Shown: one piece after another, positions 42,564 to 55,182 of the stretch
Numbering within the stretch: position 1 is the stretch's first letter
How the letters are laid out: every line of letters starts with the position of its first letter
Source: Acanthaster planci
Taxonomy: Eukaryota > Echinodermata > Asteroidea > Valvatida > Acanthasteridae
Assembly (NCBI RefSeq): GCF_001949145.1
Contig: NW_019091490.1
Coordinates: forward strand, 1,475,938 to 1,539,937
DNA length: 64,000 bases
Direction: 5' to 3'
Program-made: the position numbers and the translations under genes
The notes under the pieces: model-generated
What the model was told of the DNA's origin: nothing
What the model saw: the letters and a program-made list of their open reading frames with translations, nothing else
Database searches by the model: none

Positions 42564-45500
42564 GGACAGTAGGACTTTTGAAAACGAATTCAGTTTTTCA
42601 TTACAATAAAACAATGCACGTGCCTTGTTCACGAATATAAAGTTACTCCGAGTGTTTTAAATATAAACAAGAGCGTTTTAAATTTATCACAGCGGAATTA
42701 TTCATGTTCTTGTCTGAATGTGACATGTGGTTTGGGTTCACTTTTTGCGGATGAAGTCGTTTTGGGATCTTTTGCGGCACAAACTCGACGAGGAATTTTT
42801 TATGTGATCTTGAAATCAGCGAAACGGTCAAACCAATGAAGAAAAAAAAGACCATGTGTGATGTAGACAGACAATGAATTAAACTACGTACATACAGGGA
42901 CAGGCCACTAAAGAAGGGCATTAAAATGTTTAACAAAGAACGACCCTGCTATTACCGAACGCCCTCAGACAAAAAAAAACACTCTTTTTGCCTTGCCGTC
43001 CACATGCTGCAGTTTCGGGTCCAAGTTCGAACGAACGAGGCAGCCGATCCTGTTTGACAGTTGCTTTCCAGTCCAATGATTGAATTTTCATCAAGTCTGC
43101 GCTATACAAGTCACAGTGCGTAGATATCGACCCGCAGACCCCCCCCTTTATCCACGCCTCCCTCCTATGCCGACTCCCTCAACCCTTCAATGGACGCCTT
43201 CCGCGGCGTCCCGTGCACATTGTACGTACAGCGTTTCCCTGTAGTATGCCTTTGCACCCCCCACAAATGTGACCGTTTGGATCGCGTCAGCTCTGGCAGA
43301 CGAGACAGGCGATGACAATGAGGCGTTCGATGTGTCAACTACCATGTGTCGCGTATAATGCAGCCTGAACACGCCGTCCTGCAACTTCTCCTAAAGCTCA
43401 TACATTGATGACTGCCTTTATACCAATGGATGTTTTCTTTGTTGTTGTTGAAAATTTTCCACAGCTGATCTGAACAATTAGGGGAAAGTACTGGGACCAA
43501 GGAACTCACTGGAGGATGAAATGCAGAAAAAAGACAGATGTAGCTCTTTTTCATCCTCGTGAACTTTCATGATTGAACGAAATTAGGTTAACTGAGAACA
43601 GATTTTTTTCCATTCTTCTATTCCATTTATTTCGGGGAAAGGGGTCATCGAATGGGCTTCGACGCTGTATCGAACTCTTTGTCAGCAAAACCAACATGAA
43701 ATTTTTGCCAGGGACAAAAACAGACCACGGAGAAAGGACCAGGAAAGTAAAGCTAGATTGAACACATTATCGCCAAAAAAAAACAAACCTCGGTCAAGCT
43801 AAAGTGCAGTGTCTAATGAAATTCCCCCTTTTTCGTGACTCCTTGCTAGGCTGAAGAATTATTTAGGCCTTCTTTTGTTTATTGTTTCGCCAGTTGTTCG
43901 GGGATTAAGTCCACGGATTCTCAGGGCCTGGTCAGTTTCATTTCTTGGCCCGACGTCCGCTAAGGGACCGACCAAATCAACAGACACCCAAGACATAGCT
44001 ACCCGTGTTACGCTGCGATCAATTATTGGGCCAAGGTTACACGTCGTCCGGCCCTGGAAGTTTTGAGGTCAGAGTCTTGACAATACAAGTCGGTCAGCCA
44101 ATAAAATACGTCACACAATAAGCCGAGGGAACACCTCTAATGGTCAGCTTCCCACAACCCCCATTCCTTCGAAGTAAAAGAAAAAACAGTTAGTGTTGCT
44201 TTTGTTTGTGTGCTGACATACCATTTAATTCGAGACCGGTGCGGAAGGATTCTTCCCGACCGTGAATGTCGAGCCCATGCTCCGCCGTAAATGCGCGCGG
44301 GGCCAACGGTTGGCGAACCAGGCGAAGGACACGCTGGATTCGAAAACAACCGTGCCTTTTTTTTTCAATCGACGGACTCCGCGGCCGGGGAATGAGAATC
44401 CCGAAGCGGCTGCATGGGTCTCAGCAAAACATGGCTCCGATTTCATAAGATTATGTGGCCGAGGCTTACGATTCTTGTCTCTGATTCCACGGTTTTCCAC
44501 TCAGAACTGCAGTGTCGCTCATAGGCATGCCTAAAAATCGCTTTAGAGACGTTTTCACTGTCTTTTCGTGTAAAAATACATACACAATATTTGGACGGAA
44601 CTTACACATGTAATGCTATAACAGTGCTATGCATAACATGGACTTAAATACCGGACCATCAGTCTGCTGGTTGTTATTATTGTAATGCCAAGCTTTGCAT
44701 AATTTCGATATTCATACAAAGTGCGAAAATTAACATTTCAGAGGGCAATTGTTTTCCATAACAAGTGTGTTGAAATTGTGTCTTTAGCCCCGAATCTGGT
44801 TGGTAGGTGCCCGGCCGGCTCAGAAGCGCAAACGCTCGATCAAAGACAATTAGTTATGATAATGAGCTGACGCAGGCGCACCTGTTTGAAACTCGCGCAT
44901 ACTTCTGATGCCCACAATGCTCAGAGGACACCAAGACCGAAAATCAACCCTTCCACTAAAAAAGAATAAACACTCAGGAAATCTGAGTGACGATCCAGTG
45001 ACGATTTGACATGTGCGACTGATGGCTTCATTATTCAGTCGTATCCTACCCCGAAGCACGGCAGAGAAATCAGGCCACCATAGCCTGGGGAAGCCGTCCT
45101 CATAGCCCTTGACTCAATTCCGGCTATCTACCATAGTGGAGATAGCGCCAAAGGCTACTTAAAATGGATCCCCCCGTCCGTCATAGCCACTCAGTGGTGA
45201 TCGGCAAGTGGGCCTAGGCCAGCATAGTACCCTGTGTGCACACGACAGAAAAAAGACACGCAAAAAAAAGATACAAAAAGCCCGGTCCAATTGATGACCA
45301 GCTGCCTGCTCCGAGCCTGGCTTGTGCGTGTGTTAGAAGAGAGAGAACGCTTTCAGTTAGTAATATCCAGAATGAGTGAAACACTTACGGTGTTCACTGC
45401 TACGGGCGTGGAGGGGAACTAAACGTAGCTAGTCTTCCCTTGCAATAACCCCCGGCCAAGCCTCGGCTCCACAGGTCTCCTCAACCCGGCATGGCTTGCT

Positions 45501-48500
45501 CCCGGGGTATCACCTGGTCACCTTATTCCACAATTGTCCCTGTTTCTGCAATCCAGGGTTTTTCTCTTTCTTTCGCACTACCCTCTTTCTTTTTCTAGTT
45601 CGTTTCTTTCTTTCTTGGGCGTTCAATTTGGACCTCAATTATGTAGTTTGCACGGGAGGATTGTGACGCTTGTATACCTGGGCCTTGCTCTTGCCGAGGG
45701 GGCCGACAGCACGGACTTAATTTTTCTGACTTTTGTCCCGAGCAAAAATTGTTGCAAATTATGAACGTCCGTCCCACGCGATCGCAGGAGAGCATATCGA
45801 CGGACATGTAGGTCAGAGTAGAAGTGGCTGACCGCTACAGTGCCTCGCGTTTGGGCAGCATCACTACCAGTGAACGCGCATGTGCAATAACGAAGTTTCC
45901 CCTTTGCAGGCTCCTATACGACATTTGTTTGGTGCGAATGCGAAGGCCGTGAGATAAACGGCTCATTTACGAATCAATTAGTTCGCTGCTTGGCTATATA
46001 CCGCATACATTAATCTTTCCTTGGGGAAAAAAATCATCTCACCCGCATTTTTTGGGGGGAGGGGGGTATTGAGTTTTCGTAGCAGTTAGACGGGCCGCCA
46101 TGACTAATTCAGTAATTATACGAGACATTGTTGCCAAGGCATGGGTGATTTCCCGCATCATAACTGTAAACAGATAAAAAGAAAAAGCTCAAAAATGTTG
46201 GCCCAAATGAATGGAATTATACACGCTCAAATTGATGCGTAGGGATTGAACTGTAATAGGAAATTAAAATTTCTTGAGGCGAGTCCCTCGTGTGGGAGAC
46301 TTCAGCCCATAGGCTGGCCGTCCGGGAATAATGTCAGCAGTATGCCATTTCCAGACTTTTATTTTATAATTTCGTCTGCGAATGTAATCAAGGTCGAATC
46401 GTGTTGATTATATTGCCGCACTGTGTACACGATCCGATGGCAGGCGGTAATGATGCGCTAAGCCCACAATACACTGTGTACTCACACATAGTAAAGCCTA
46501 TCGCTCCGTGATACGGTATTGTAGATACACATTATCACACTGAAAGTCTGCCGTCGGTCGACAGGATTACACGCCTGCACAAAATCCGAAGGCATCGTGG
46601 AAAAACAAATTATACGAGTGGTCCAACATCGTGTGATCTTAAGAGTTATTTTATGGTACATTACAGCAGACCAAAATACACACAATGGTCAGAAGTTTTA
46701 AAACTTAGAGATGTACAAAGGTCACGTTGGCGCTTGAAATCATTTTTCTTATGTCGCAACCAGTATTCATATTGTCCAAATTTCATATTCAGTGTTTGGT
46801 TTAGTACCAACACACCTTTGAAATGTTTTCACTAGAGTCATGTGACAAACTAAACGCGATAAAATTATTTTGCTATAGGCCTTAAACTTGTATGCACAAT
46901 TCCATAAAGACACCTTTGAAATCTAGAAATAAATAAAAAATATTGAGTTATCCATTGGATATGATTTATTTCATTGCTTTTGAGGTAGTTTCCCGAACAC
47001 AGGTAGAGACGTACAGACACGAAATGGGATCAGGTTTTTCCCATGCCCGACACTTCCATTCGCCCATTTTCGGCAAGTCTGACCCAGCATTGTACCACGC
47101 AACCGCTGTGTACGCGCTGGGGGTATAGCGTCTGCCCTGGTGGGTCGTGAATTTACGAGAAAACCGAACAGGAGCGACCTGTGCACGTCTGTCACAAGAG
47201 GCTTGTCACGAATTTTTCTGGATATAATCGCAGTTTCTGCAACTTCCAGTGACAGCGTGAAGTTTTGTGATCCGATACAAACACCTTGGTACACCGTCCG
47301 CAGTTGGTAAAGATTAGAGCCAGTTGGGTCCCTCGTGTGTGTAAGGCGAGCGACCCGGGCGTAAGGCCGGGTCACTCGATCACCTGATCTGTGTTGTTGG
47401 ACTCCTAAGCCGAATTATCATTATTTTTTTCCCGGACTCGGCACAGGCTCTGCGCGGGTCGCGCCGTTTCCCACTCCCGGGGCCAACGGTGCTGGGCCCC
47501 TCAGGTGGCTGTTGGCGCACCGTCCGGTCCGGTGCCCGTCGTCAGAGGGTCGTACCGCGTTGACAGAAAAAGAAATGGCGGCTAAATCTTAAGTCGTTAC
47601 TGTTTCATGCAAAGACATGAGACTCTGGTTGCTTTCCTAACCCTGCAGCCCCGTGCCGCAATCTTCCATCACCCTCTGAATCTTGAAGATTCATACAATT
47701 ATTCGAGCATCGCCCGGCCCTTTTCATAACCTCTGGTACAGTACCGACACCAGAGCAGGGTAAACCGATCTTACACAGGCAGAAAATGAATGAAATTCTA
47801 AACCGGCCTCTGCCCGTCCATTTCTTTAATTCGGGCACTCCGCGATGGGAAATCAGGATCGTCTGTTTCGGGCAAAGTGGCAGGATTTTAGAGGTAAAGG
47901 CTTTGTTTGTAATTACTGTGTAATTTTTTTTTCACTTTTATGTTTAAACGACAGTTCTTTTCTTTGCAGTAGATGTAGAATTGGAACATTGTGATTAGAT
48001 ATGTGGTGAGAATTTGTACTTGTGGTCCAATTTCCGTAGTTCGAATATTCACCATATCCCGCCCCCAAAAAAATTAAAATTATAATATTACCAAACATTG
48101 ATACTCACTTTGTGGGAAGCTGCACTTTCATGAACGAATCTTAAGTGCCATGTGCCGCACATTTCTCAGTATATGAACCGCGTTCGAGATTTGTCATGCA
48201 TCCTGCATGAGAGAAAAAAATTCCCCGTAATGATCACAGTGTTTTAAAATGGAGCAATCAATCAGTTTCTGGTAACCACAATTAATGAATGAAAACTAGG
48301 GAGAAGGTGGGGGGGGATATACAAAGGCCAAGAAAATGACATCTGTCAGTCGTTGGAATATTCGACCGTACATGAGATCAGCTGATAATGGCATGTATGC
48401 ATGCTGTACGTTGCTGCGTTAAATGAGTATTGTCCCAGGCAGGCTATGTATAAATTAAAGTTCTGCATGCAGCGGACCTTTTGTGTTAAGGGAAAGGGGG

Positions 48501-49325
48501 GCGGAAGGGGGGGGGGTTGATTCATTCAGTCCTAAAAGTGCATAGCCCTTGCACTTTTTTAAAATCACAAACCATTTACGGCGAACTCTCCACCTCAGTC
48601 ACGCACTATCTCCAACAACAAGTATATATTTTCCACTAGGTTGATCCAGTCGCGTCGTGGAAAAAAAAAAATCTGTTTCCAGTAACCCACACCACTGTTA
48701 TCTGCAAGTGTTTTATAATCAAAGATTGGCTCGGTGTATACTGAAGGAGAAAGAGAAAGACTAAAGGCAAGATGTTTTACCGAGGAAAGGTGGCAATGTC
48801 GGAAGCAATATTGGGCCGGTAAGTGGCGTCCTTCATCGCCCGGACCGAACCCCCTCATCAAGTTGCACACTGTAGAGCACAGTAACGAGGGGGAAAAATT
48901 ACACACGGCCTGGCCCAGGCAGCGCACTGTACCCTCAGCGGTCTTCGCCCGCTCGTAAAAAAGGGGGTCGGTCGCGTCGCGAAGCGAAAAATACTTGAAA
49001 CTCGACACGATGTTTCGCGCTAAAGAAACGGGTTTCCTCCCTGCTAAATCTCGGAGGGGGCCAGTATGAGTATAGTCGCCGCCAGGACGCGATAGAGAGG
49101 GCGAATAGGGGTGTGTACAAGGCAAAGGGTACAGCGAGGGTGGCATGGTTGGAACCAACAAAAAAAATGTCGCGCTGACACCTCTCCGGATCTGGGAGGT
49201 AACGCGAGCGGAGATGAAATTACCAAGTGATGAATACAGCACCCTTTCTGCGGTCCATGGGTGTCGTGTAGACAGGGTTATACATATCAATGAATGGGCC
49301 ACTTCGTGGGCTGAAATGCTCAAAG
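42564..49325. other. long stretch without a supported gene
   Basis: It contains C/T-rich tracts (43139-43147; 45526-45617), GC-rich patches (about 44230-44420, 45060-45200, 47420-47560, 48870-49260) and a hairpin CTATCT/AGATAG near 45122. The longest open frame of the window (242 codons, minus, 49323-48595) starts at TTG. It is rich in Ser/Pro/Leu from CpG-rich sequence, unrecognisable, and taken as chance. A minus-strand GTGAGTATC donor near 48105 follows only eight codons after an ATG. Confidence 0.4.
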
Positions 49326-49511
49326 ATGGCAGAGCTGTTGGAAACTTCGAGCTGGTCTTTCATTGGCCAGTCCAAATCACCAAATTTTCGACTGCACTCA
49401 AAGGGCGCAGAGCCAGTGTTGTGTACGGCCGAGCAGTTGCACCGGCATGTTGTGTGGGAAAACAAATTGCGACGATTGTCGCAATATCTGTTGATTTCAT
49501 CGGGTACATGA
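49326..49511 (+). CDS. small open frame with strong start context
   Basis: AAAGATGGCAGAG gives A at -3 and G at +4. The 61-codon frame starts MAELLETSSWSFIGQ, continues KGAEPVLCTAEQLHRHVVWE and NKLRRLSQYLL, and stops at 49511. Composition is balanced and the middle looks helical. Long frames on the opposite strand and in another plus frame overlap it, so the region may simply be open by composition. Not recognised. Confidence 0.2.
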   Translation: MAELLETSSWSFIGQSKSPNFRLHSKGAEPVLCTAEQLHRHVVWENKLRRLSQYLLISSGT

Positions 49512-50140
49512 AGACTAGTGATTGATCTGGTAATGCAACTAACTTCAGTGCATACAAACTGGAAGCTTTGAGTTCGAGGGAAAAACGCCAATTATTATCT
49601 GTCGAAATGTGGTCATTAACAGGTCAACTTATGGTTCTTCATATTGAAAGCTTTTGTTACAAATTTAAAACAAAAAATCTGTGAATTTGTACGTTTCTGT
49701 TTTAGTTTAAGATCTTATAACTGCTTATTCAAGACTGATCTCCATGGCTGGTGCAAGCAATCGTCGACTTTATATGCATAAGAGAGCCATTTAGTACGTC
49801 GTTCACGCACCGTGTCAGCCAGGTTTGACACAAGCTTTTACGCCAGGGCGTCTCGTTCGAGTCCGTACCGCAGGGGGAAAAGAAGAGTTTGGCACGGCAG
49901 TGCCGGTATCGGCGGCACGGCGGACTCCAGCGGCCATCGATTTTGACGGTCTGACATAGCGGCATGTCAAAAAAAAAATATCGCACCTCCTGGGTGGGCC
50001 GGTGTTGACCCCAAAGCCTCAGCAACAAAAGTAAGATCCTTGCTTAAAAGAGTGGATGCATAATCAAACGAGCGGTGTTTATCTTGTTTATATAGGTGAT
50101 TCAGTTACTAGAATTCACGTGCACGGTACAGAATTGTAAA

Positions 50141-50573
50141 AGCTGCAATGTTAAATTGGATATCATTTGCACTGTCCTATGGGACCACTGGTCCTAACTA
50201 CAGTGTAAATGTAATACCTCTAGTGTTGTCCTACAGGATCATGGGTCCTAACTGCCATGCATAAACTTAACATCACTGGTGTTGTCCTATGGAACCACTG
50301 ATCCTAACTACAGTGTAAATGTAATACCGCCAGTGTTGTCCTACAGGATCATGGGTCCTAACTTCAGGGAATAAACTTAACATCGCTGGTGTTGTCCTGT
50401 TGGACCACTGGTCCTAACTACAGTGAACAAATCTAACACCACTGATATTTTGTCCAATAGGACCACTGGTCCTGATTGCAGTCTATCAATTTAACACCAA
50501 TGGCACTGTCCTTAAGGACCACTGATCCTAACTGCAGTGTGTAAATTTAACACCGCTGGCACTGCCCTAAAGT
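50141..50573 (+). repeat. ~56-bp minisatellite with hairpin dyad, about 7.7 units
   Basis: The unit start GTCCTA (or GTCC/GCCC) recurs at 50174, 50228, 50284, 50338, 50394, 50452, 50508 and 50564, so spacing is 54-58 bp. Most units carry GGACCACTGGTCC, a perfect dyad with a 1-nt centre, followed by TAACTACAGTG. Units 2 and 4 share a variant (GGATCATGGGTCC and ATAAACTTAACATC), so units 1-2 and 3-4 form a ~110-bp dimer. Diverged remnants may continue to about 50630. Confidence 0.9.
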
Positions 50574-52304
50574 CTGTAAGTACCGCGTATACATGTAACT
50601 ACCGTTAGCATTGCCATATTACACCAGTCCCAGTTCGATCGTACGGTAAGCCAACAAGAGTGTCACCTTCGCAGTTTCTACAGTGAGAGGAGGCTCACTT
50701 GACCGCCTGCTTTCCTCCGTTCAAGAAGGGAGGGTGCTCGCAGTTTGCGCAAAATGCGATCAATACCAAAAGCTCTCCTCCACTTCCTTCCTTTTGTCGA
50801 TATTCCATCGAAATGACTGTTTCTGAAGGCTTTCAGTCACTGAGAATGAATTGATTGCTATATCAAACCAAGTCTATTCTGTTCCGATTCTTAATTCGAA
50901 ATCTTCTATATTTTGAAGTCGCCACCTGCTGTCGCGGAAATGATATTTGAAATGACACTAATTTAGTGGGGAAAGTTATTCCGAACATCCACATTGATTT
51001 ACAATAGCTTTCATGCTTTTCTTTCCAATTCGAGTCGCTCAACACTAATATGACAGGGATTCTCTCAAGGTTAACGCAGAAATGTTTCCGTGCAGTCCAA
51101 AATAAATAAATAAAAATAAAAATAAAAAATAGGTTCTTCCACACACTAAAGCACGCATTGTGAAATGAGCACACCAAAAATGAAATCGAAATATGGATTT
51201 TGTTGATGAAATAATGCAGTCACAACGATGTAGGCTAAAGGCCTTCGTTTTTCCTGGGTAGTCAGTTCCTCAGTTGCGGAACATAATGACTGCAGTGTAG
51301 CGAGTTCCATCCAATCGCTACAGGTAATTGAAACGGCTTGTCCCCCTCTCCGTTCTTGACCAGCCTTGTTAGCCGTGGATCTTGTCGGCAGCACCGCGGC
51401 AATCGTCAGGTCTTCCGCTGAACAGCAGTCTCTCTCTGGGATGCCAAAAAAAAAGGGAAGAAAGACCCCCACTCAGTTGCCATGGTGCCGATGATTGGTG
51501 TTCCCTTTTGTACCGCCCCTGCAGAACCCACACTCATTAACTTGTTTCTCGCATTTCGGTCGAAATTGGCCGGCAAGAAAGCGAATCTGTAGATTCCACT
51601 CGAGAGAAATCCAATCGTTATCCCAAATTACGACGTGCTATTCAAAAGACAGATCTTAATATTCACTGTGTTTAGCCGAAGAATGCTTTTGGGTTTCAAA
51701 AAAAAGAGCGACAAAAACCTGGACGCGGAAAATGAAGCACTTTCGTCATTTTGGAATAACGGTTAATGAAAACAGAATCGATAAGGCTGCCTTCGCCAAG
51801 AATAGGCAATAATATCTGGCGTTGAAAAGCGCTGGGCGAATGTTTATGGCGTGAGGTCATAATGTCACAACACCATCCATGACTTTTCAAAATCGATTAC
51901 AGCAATCGTCTCTCGCTGGTAAACCTTTGTTAAAATTGGGCGGGAAATATTGGCTGTCGGCTAATTGGATGGAGATGAGAATGTTTTAACCGCCCTCAAG
52001 TACAAATACGGCAGAGATTCAAGTAAACGGCTAGTCTCGTACGCATATTTTCAAACTGCACATAACTGGAAAGTGATTTTAAGCGTAAAATTGTGTGTGT
52101 TTATGTGCTGAAATCAATTACTTTATTTCTAGAACAGAGGGAGGAGAATCAAATTAAAATATAAAATTTGCTTAATTTGCAAAGAGCATTACCTGAGGAC
52201 GTAAGGGCTGTATAAACCAATCCCCTAAATACCCAAACAACTGAATGCAAAATGCACACGACTTCTTGTATTCTTTAGGGTGACGTCATTTTCAGGTTAC
52301 CTGT
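50574..52304. other. non-coding stretch; (TAAA)n tract and CTCF-like site
   Basis: A CTCF-like CAGCAGGTGGC (minus) lies at about 50921-50936. A TAAA-rich microsatellite lies at 51100-51130, possibly a retroposon tail. A TGACGTCA is at 52281-52288. Open frames at 51472-51146 (minus) and nearby are unrecognised. Confidence 0.4.
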
Positions 52305-52322
52305 TTTACATGTACATGTAAA
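52305..52322. repeat. 18-bp perfect palindrome
   Basis: TTTACATGTACATGTAAA reads identically on both strands. It lies 17 bp right of a perfect CRE (TGACGTCA, 52281-52288). ACATGTACATGT-type words recur elsewhere in the window, so a mutational or satellite origin is as likely as a binding site. Confidence 0.9.
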
Positions 52323-52787
52323 TGCGTTCTTCCCGAATATTCGCACTGTGCGAATGATTCACACCAAGCTACAGTTTTTCATCATTTTGTTTCCTGAAAA
52401 AAAAATGCACGAAATAATGGCATGGATAGGGACCCATTCATCGTTTGGCAATCAGCCAAACTTCGTGTCATTTTTATCCCGCAAAAATGACTGCGAGCAT
52501 GAGATTCAAAGACTATCCTGTGCCGCTTCTCTGTCACACGGCATATACCTTTCCATAATGCCTAGTGAAGACATTCTGTCGCATCATTCCTGGGTATTTC
52601 AAGGGGTCACAAGGAGTAATGTGTTACCATTAGGGCTTGTTCCATGGGGGGGGGGCAAGTGCATGGCGTGCCCTTCCTCATACATCAACCGATCTTTAAG
52701 GAGAAATTAATTGCAATTTCATCTTTCATAATCTCCAACTCTGAACTGAAATGTGACTCGAAGATGAAAGAGTCCTTGATATTTAGG

Positions 52788-52895
52788 CACCGGATCGCTC
52801 AGTTGGTCCATCCTGCCCTCATGCCAAATTAACCAGACACTTTAGTCAAGCCGGTTTGCGATTCAAGCTTCCCTCTGTCCAAAAGAAAAAAAAAT
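52788..52895 (+). mobile_element. tRNA-derived SINE, second copy-like element
   Basis: A-box TCGCTCAGTTGG (52796-52807) and a degenerate B box GGTTTGCGATTC (52854-52865) are followed by CTCTGTC and an A-rich tail (52882-52895). The CTCTGTC-plus-A-tail end is shared with the SINE at 16594-16736, although the heads differ. About 108 bp, no coding capacity. Confidence 0.5.
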
Positions 52896-53985
52896 GAGAG
52901 GCAGCATGAAAGAAGACAAAAATTACCCTAGCCGTCTGCACGCTGGAAGTCTGTACATTACAGAAAGTTATCGCAAATGCGATCGAAGTAGCGGAGAGCA
53001 CGTAGGAAGTCCGTGGGCACGTAGGCCGCTCCGCTCGGCCGGCCGACACAATCAACGCGCCACGCTGGATAACCGCGTACAGCCGCCCTAACGGCACGTC
53101 TCCCATGCAAATCCGGGAGGGCCAGCCTCGTATCCCCCCTCGCGAACACTCTGAATCCCCCCCGCCGTATCGACAAACGTTTGTATCAGATTTGAGCAGC
53201 GGGTAATCTTCGTGTTTGTCTGTGTCAGGTCGGGGTTTTTATCCTAATTAAGGCGTGGCCCACACTGATGCAGCGCAGACTAGTCCCGGATGATGTGGTG
53301 CCCTGACTGCATCTTCTGACGTCTGAGCAAGGCGAGGTTATGAGTCAGAGGAATGTTAATGAATTAGAAGGCAGATTGGTTTTTCACAAAGGACACTGCG
53401 ATTAACAGCATCATTTGGGGTTCGTCTACAGTCCATTATGAGTTTTAGGACCAGTAAAACGAAACCCGCAGCCGTTCTACTGCTTGGTTTTAAGCCTAGG
53501 CATGCATGTCTCACAACAAAATTTATGGCGCGTGAGTTATGACTGCATGTCTCACAGACTCGCAATGATATTCTTGGATGGAGTTGAAGTCCGAGGCACC
53601 CAAAGTGTTCCCACTCCCTCTTTCGTTTGAATGGTTGAACCTGTAATGCAACCCCGTTAACTCCATTTTTTTGCGCTCAATGCAACTGTTAGATTCCAGA
53701 AAATGCGAAGAAAATGCGGGGGGGGGGACCAGAAAAGGGGTTTGCATGATGTGAGTGCGTGCTTCTGTTGAGATTCGGAATCGTCGAGTATCATTCATGC
53801 CTTCGCAATTAAAAACCCATAGACGTCGTGTTTGCCGTCTTCATTTCTAACTCTTGGTACACAACGAGTGGACACCAATATCCATTGTTAAACACCATTA
53901 AACATTACTTAGTTCTGCGCGGGGCACAAAGTGAAAACAGAACGCTCGCGGCCAAAAAAGAGGGAAAGCAAAGAAAAGGTCCAGC

Positions 53986-54019
53986 AAAAAAAAAAAAAAA
54001 AAAAAAAAAAGAAAAAAAA
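53986..54019 (+). repeat. poly(A) tract, 25 uninterrupted A then GA8
   Basis: The longest A run in the window, preceded by a purine-rich stretch (about 53950-53985). It could be a retroposon tail or simple slippage; no retroposed body is recognised upstream. Confidence 0.9.
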
Positions 54020-54612
54020 GAAATGGAGTGTGGTGTAACAGAAACCACCCGTGCACTTTTGGCATCGGACTCCGCCGTCGTCATGAAAAGCTTTGCACTT
54101 TCGTCACCGGCGGTGCACCTGTAATGAATATAATCTTTAAGTGACCTTAATTTTTCTCAACAAGCTTTATTATTGGTGGCCTCTTGTGAGGAGGAGAAAG
54201 TTCACAGCAAAGTTCAGCGGACTTTTTGTTTGGAGCGGGCGATGCGAGGCGGCCGTGTTTTAAATATACCAGGCGGCGGGAGCCGAGGTATAAGCCTGTT
54301 GCCGGCCCAGGACTCCTACGTGACGCGCGCTCCGGCTGGGTGTAGTGTGTACATCTGCGGATCAAAATATTGAAGGTGGTTTTGGGGGAGCGGCATACCT
54401 AAATCCGTGGCTCAAGTAGCCCCACTTGTGGCAGCAAGAAGTAATGGAGCGCCGGCAAGAAATCTTAGATTGGAGTTGAAGTTTAGCGTCAAGTGCATCG
54501 ATGCTCGGATAAAAATATAGGTTACACCGGACTGCGCGCCTATAGCGTATAATGACTCAGTCCCTGCAGTGTCTGGCGGTGCCGCATCAGTATGCATCCC
54601 ATTCCGAACAGG

Positions 54613-55182
54613 TCAGGTGTTGAGCCGTGGAACAGGAGGGAATTCTTTCCCGCGGGTTTTTGGACGCGAAGGAAACGACGCCAAAATGCATCCTCTTTTC
54701 CTTGGTAGATGGCAGATTACCAGTTCAATCCACGGTACACGACCCGAATGGAGATGGTCACAACGTAGGGTTTTTTTGGGGGGTGGAGTGTTTGAAAACC
54801 AGTCCTCCTTAAAATTCAGCCCATATAACTGAACATTAAATGAGTTTCTGTAATGATGCATTCGAATGTTCCATAAAGACCGTAAGGTTGGTGTTTTGTT
54901 GATGGCAAAACTGACAAAACTATTGTACGATTTTTGAATATTGCCTCGGAAGGTTGAGCGAATGAAACAACAATTCACAGCTTTTATTTTATCAGACCCG
55001 ACACGTTCTAATTGCCTTCGGACCTTCTCCAATACATCGACGAAATCAGTTTGCGTGTGGAAACCATGTTTTAAATGCTTAGTGGCGACGTAACACAAAC
55101 AAAGCTTACCCGTCCACTGCTCAGACAACATCAAGTTCAACCAAGCTTCACCCTGAAAGTTGGAACGAAAATACCGTTTCAT
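54613..55182 (-). CDS. unrecognised 189-codon open frame after an acceptor-like site
   Basis: Minus strand. A T/C-rich tract ending GCTGAG| (AG at 55188-55187) precedes an ATG at 55182. The first ~95 codons look protein-like: MKRYFRSNFQGEAWLNLMLS, EQWTGKLCLCYVATKHLKHG, then FVDVLEKVRRQLERVGSDKI. The later part turns low-quality (PPPKK from a G tract), suggesting a splice inside or chance. A GTAAGC donor at 55109-55104 would give a 77-nt exon. In 64 kb about one random frame this long is expected, so confidence is low. Confidence 0.25.
   Translation of the reverse strand: MKRYFRSNFQGEAWLNLMLSEQWTGKLCLCYVATKHLKHGFHTQTDFVDVLEKVRRQLERVGSDKIKAVNCCFIRSTFRGNIQKSYNSFVSFAINKTPTLRSLWNIRMHHYRNSFNVQLYGLNFKEDWFSNTPPPKKTLRCDHLHSGRVPWIELVICHLPRKRGCILASFPSRPKTRGKEFPPVPRLNT

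Noticed and set aside
48636-48656. AGGTTGATCC word resembling the 5' end of 18S rRNA
   Set aside because: Only about ten bases match and the following sequence is unrelated to rRNA.
48767-48779. Seed-length match to miR-31 (AGGCAAGATGTT)
   Set aside because: The flanks do not form a proper precursor hairpin; the match is short enough to be chance.
48595-49323. Longest open frame in the window (242 codons, minus)
   Set aside because: It starts at TTG, lies in CpG-rich DNA that depletes stops, shows no domain, and overlaps open frames on the other strand.
49508-49530. 14-nt match to miR-7 (GAAGACTAGTGATT)
   Set aside because: The seed base differs and the downstream sequence pairs poorly; no miR-7 hairpin forms.
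50141-50573. CRISPR-like reading of the 56-bp repeats
   Set aside because: The units are contiguous and diverged as a minisatellite, without unique spacers, and the DNA is eukaryotic.
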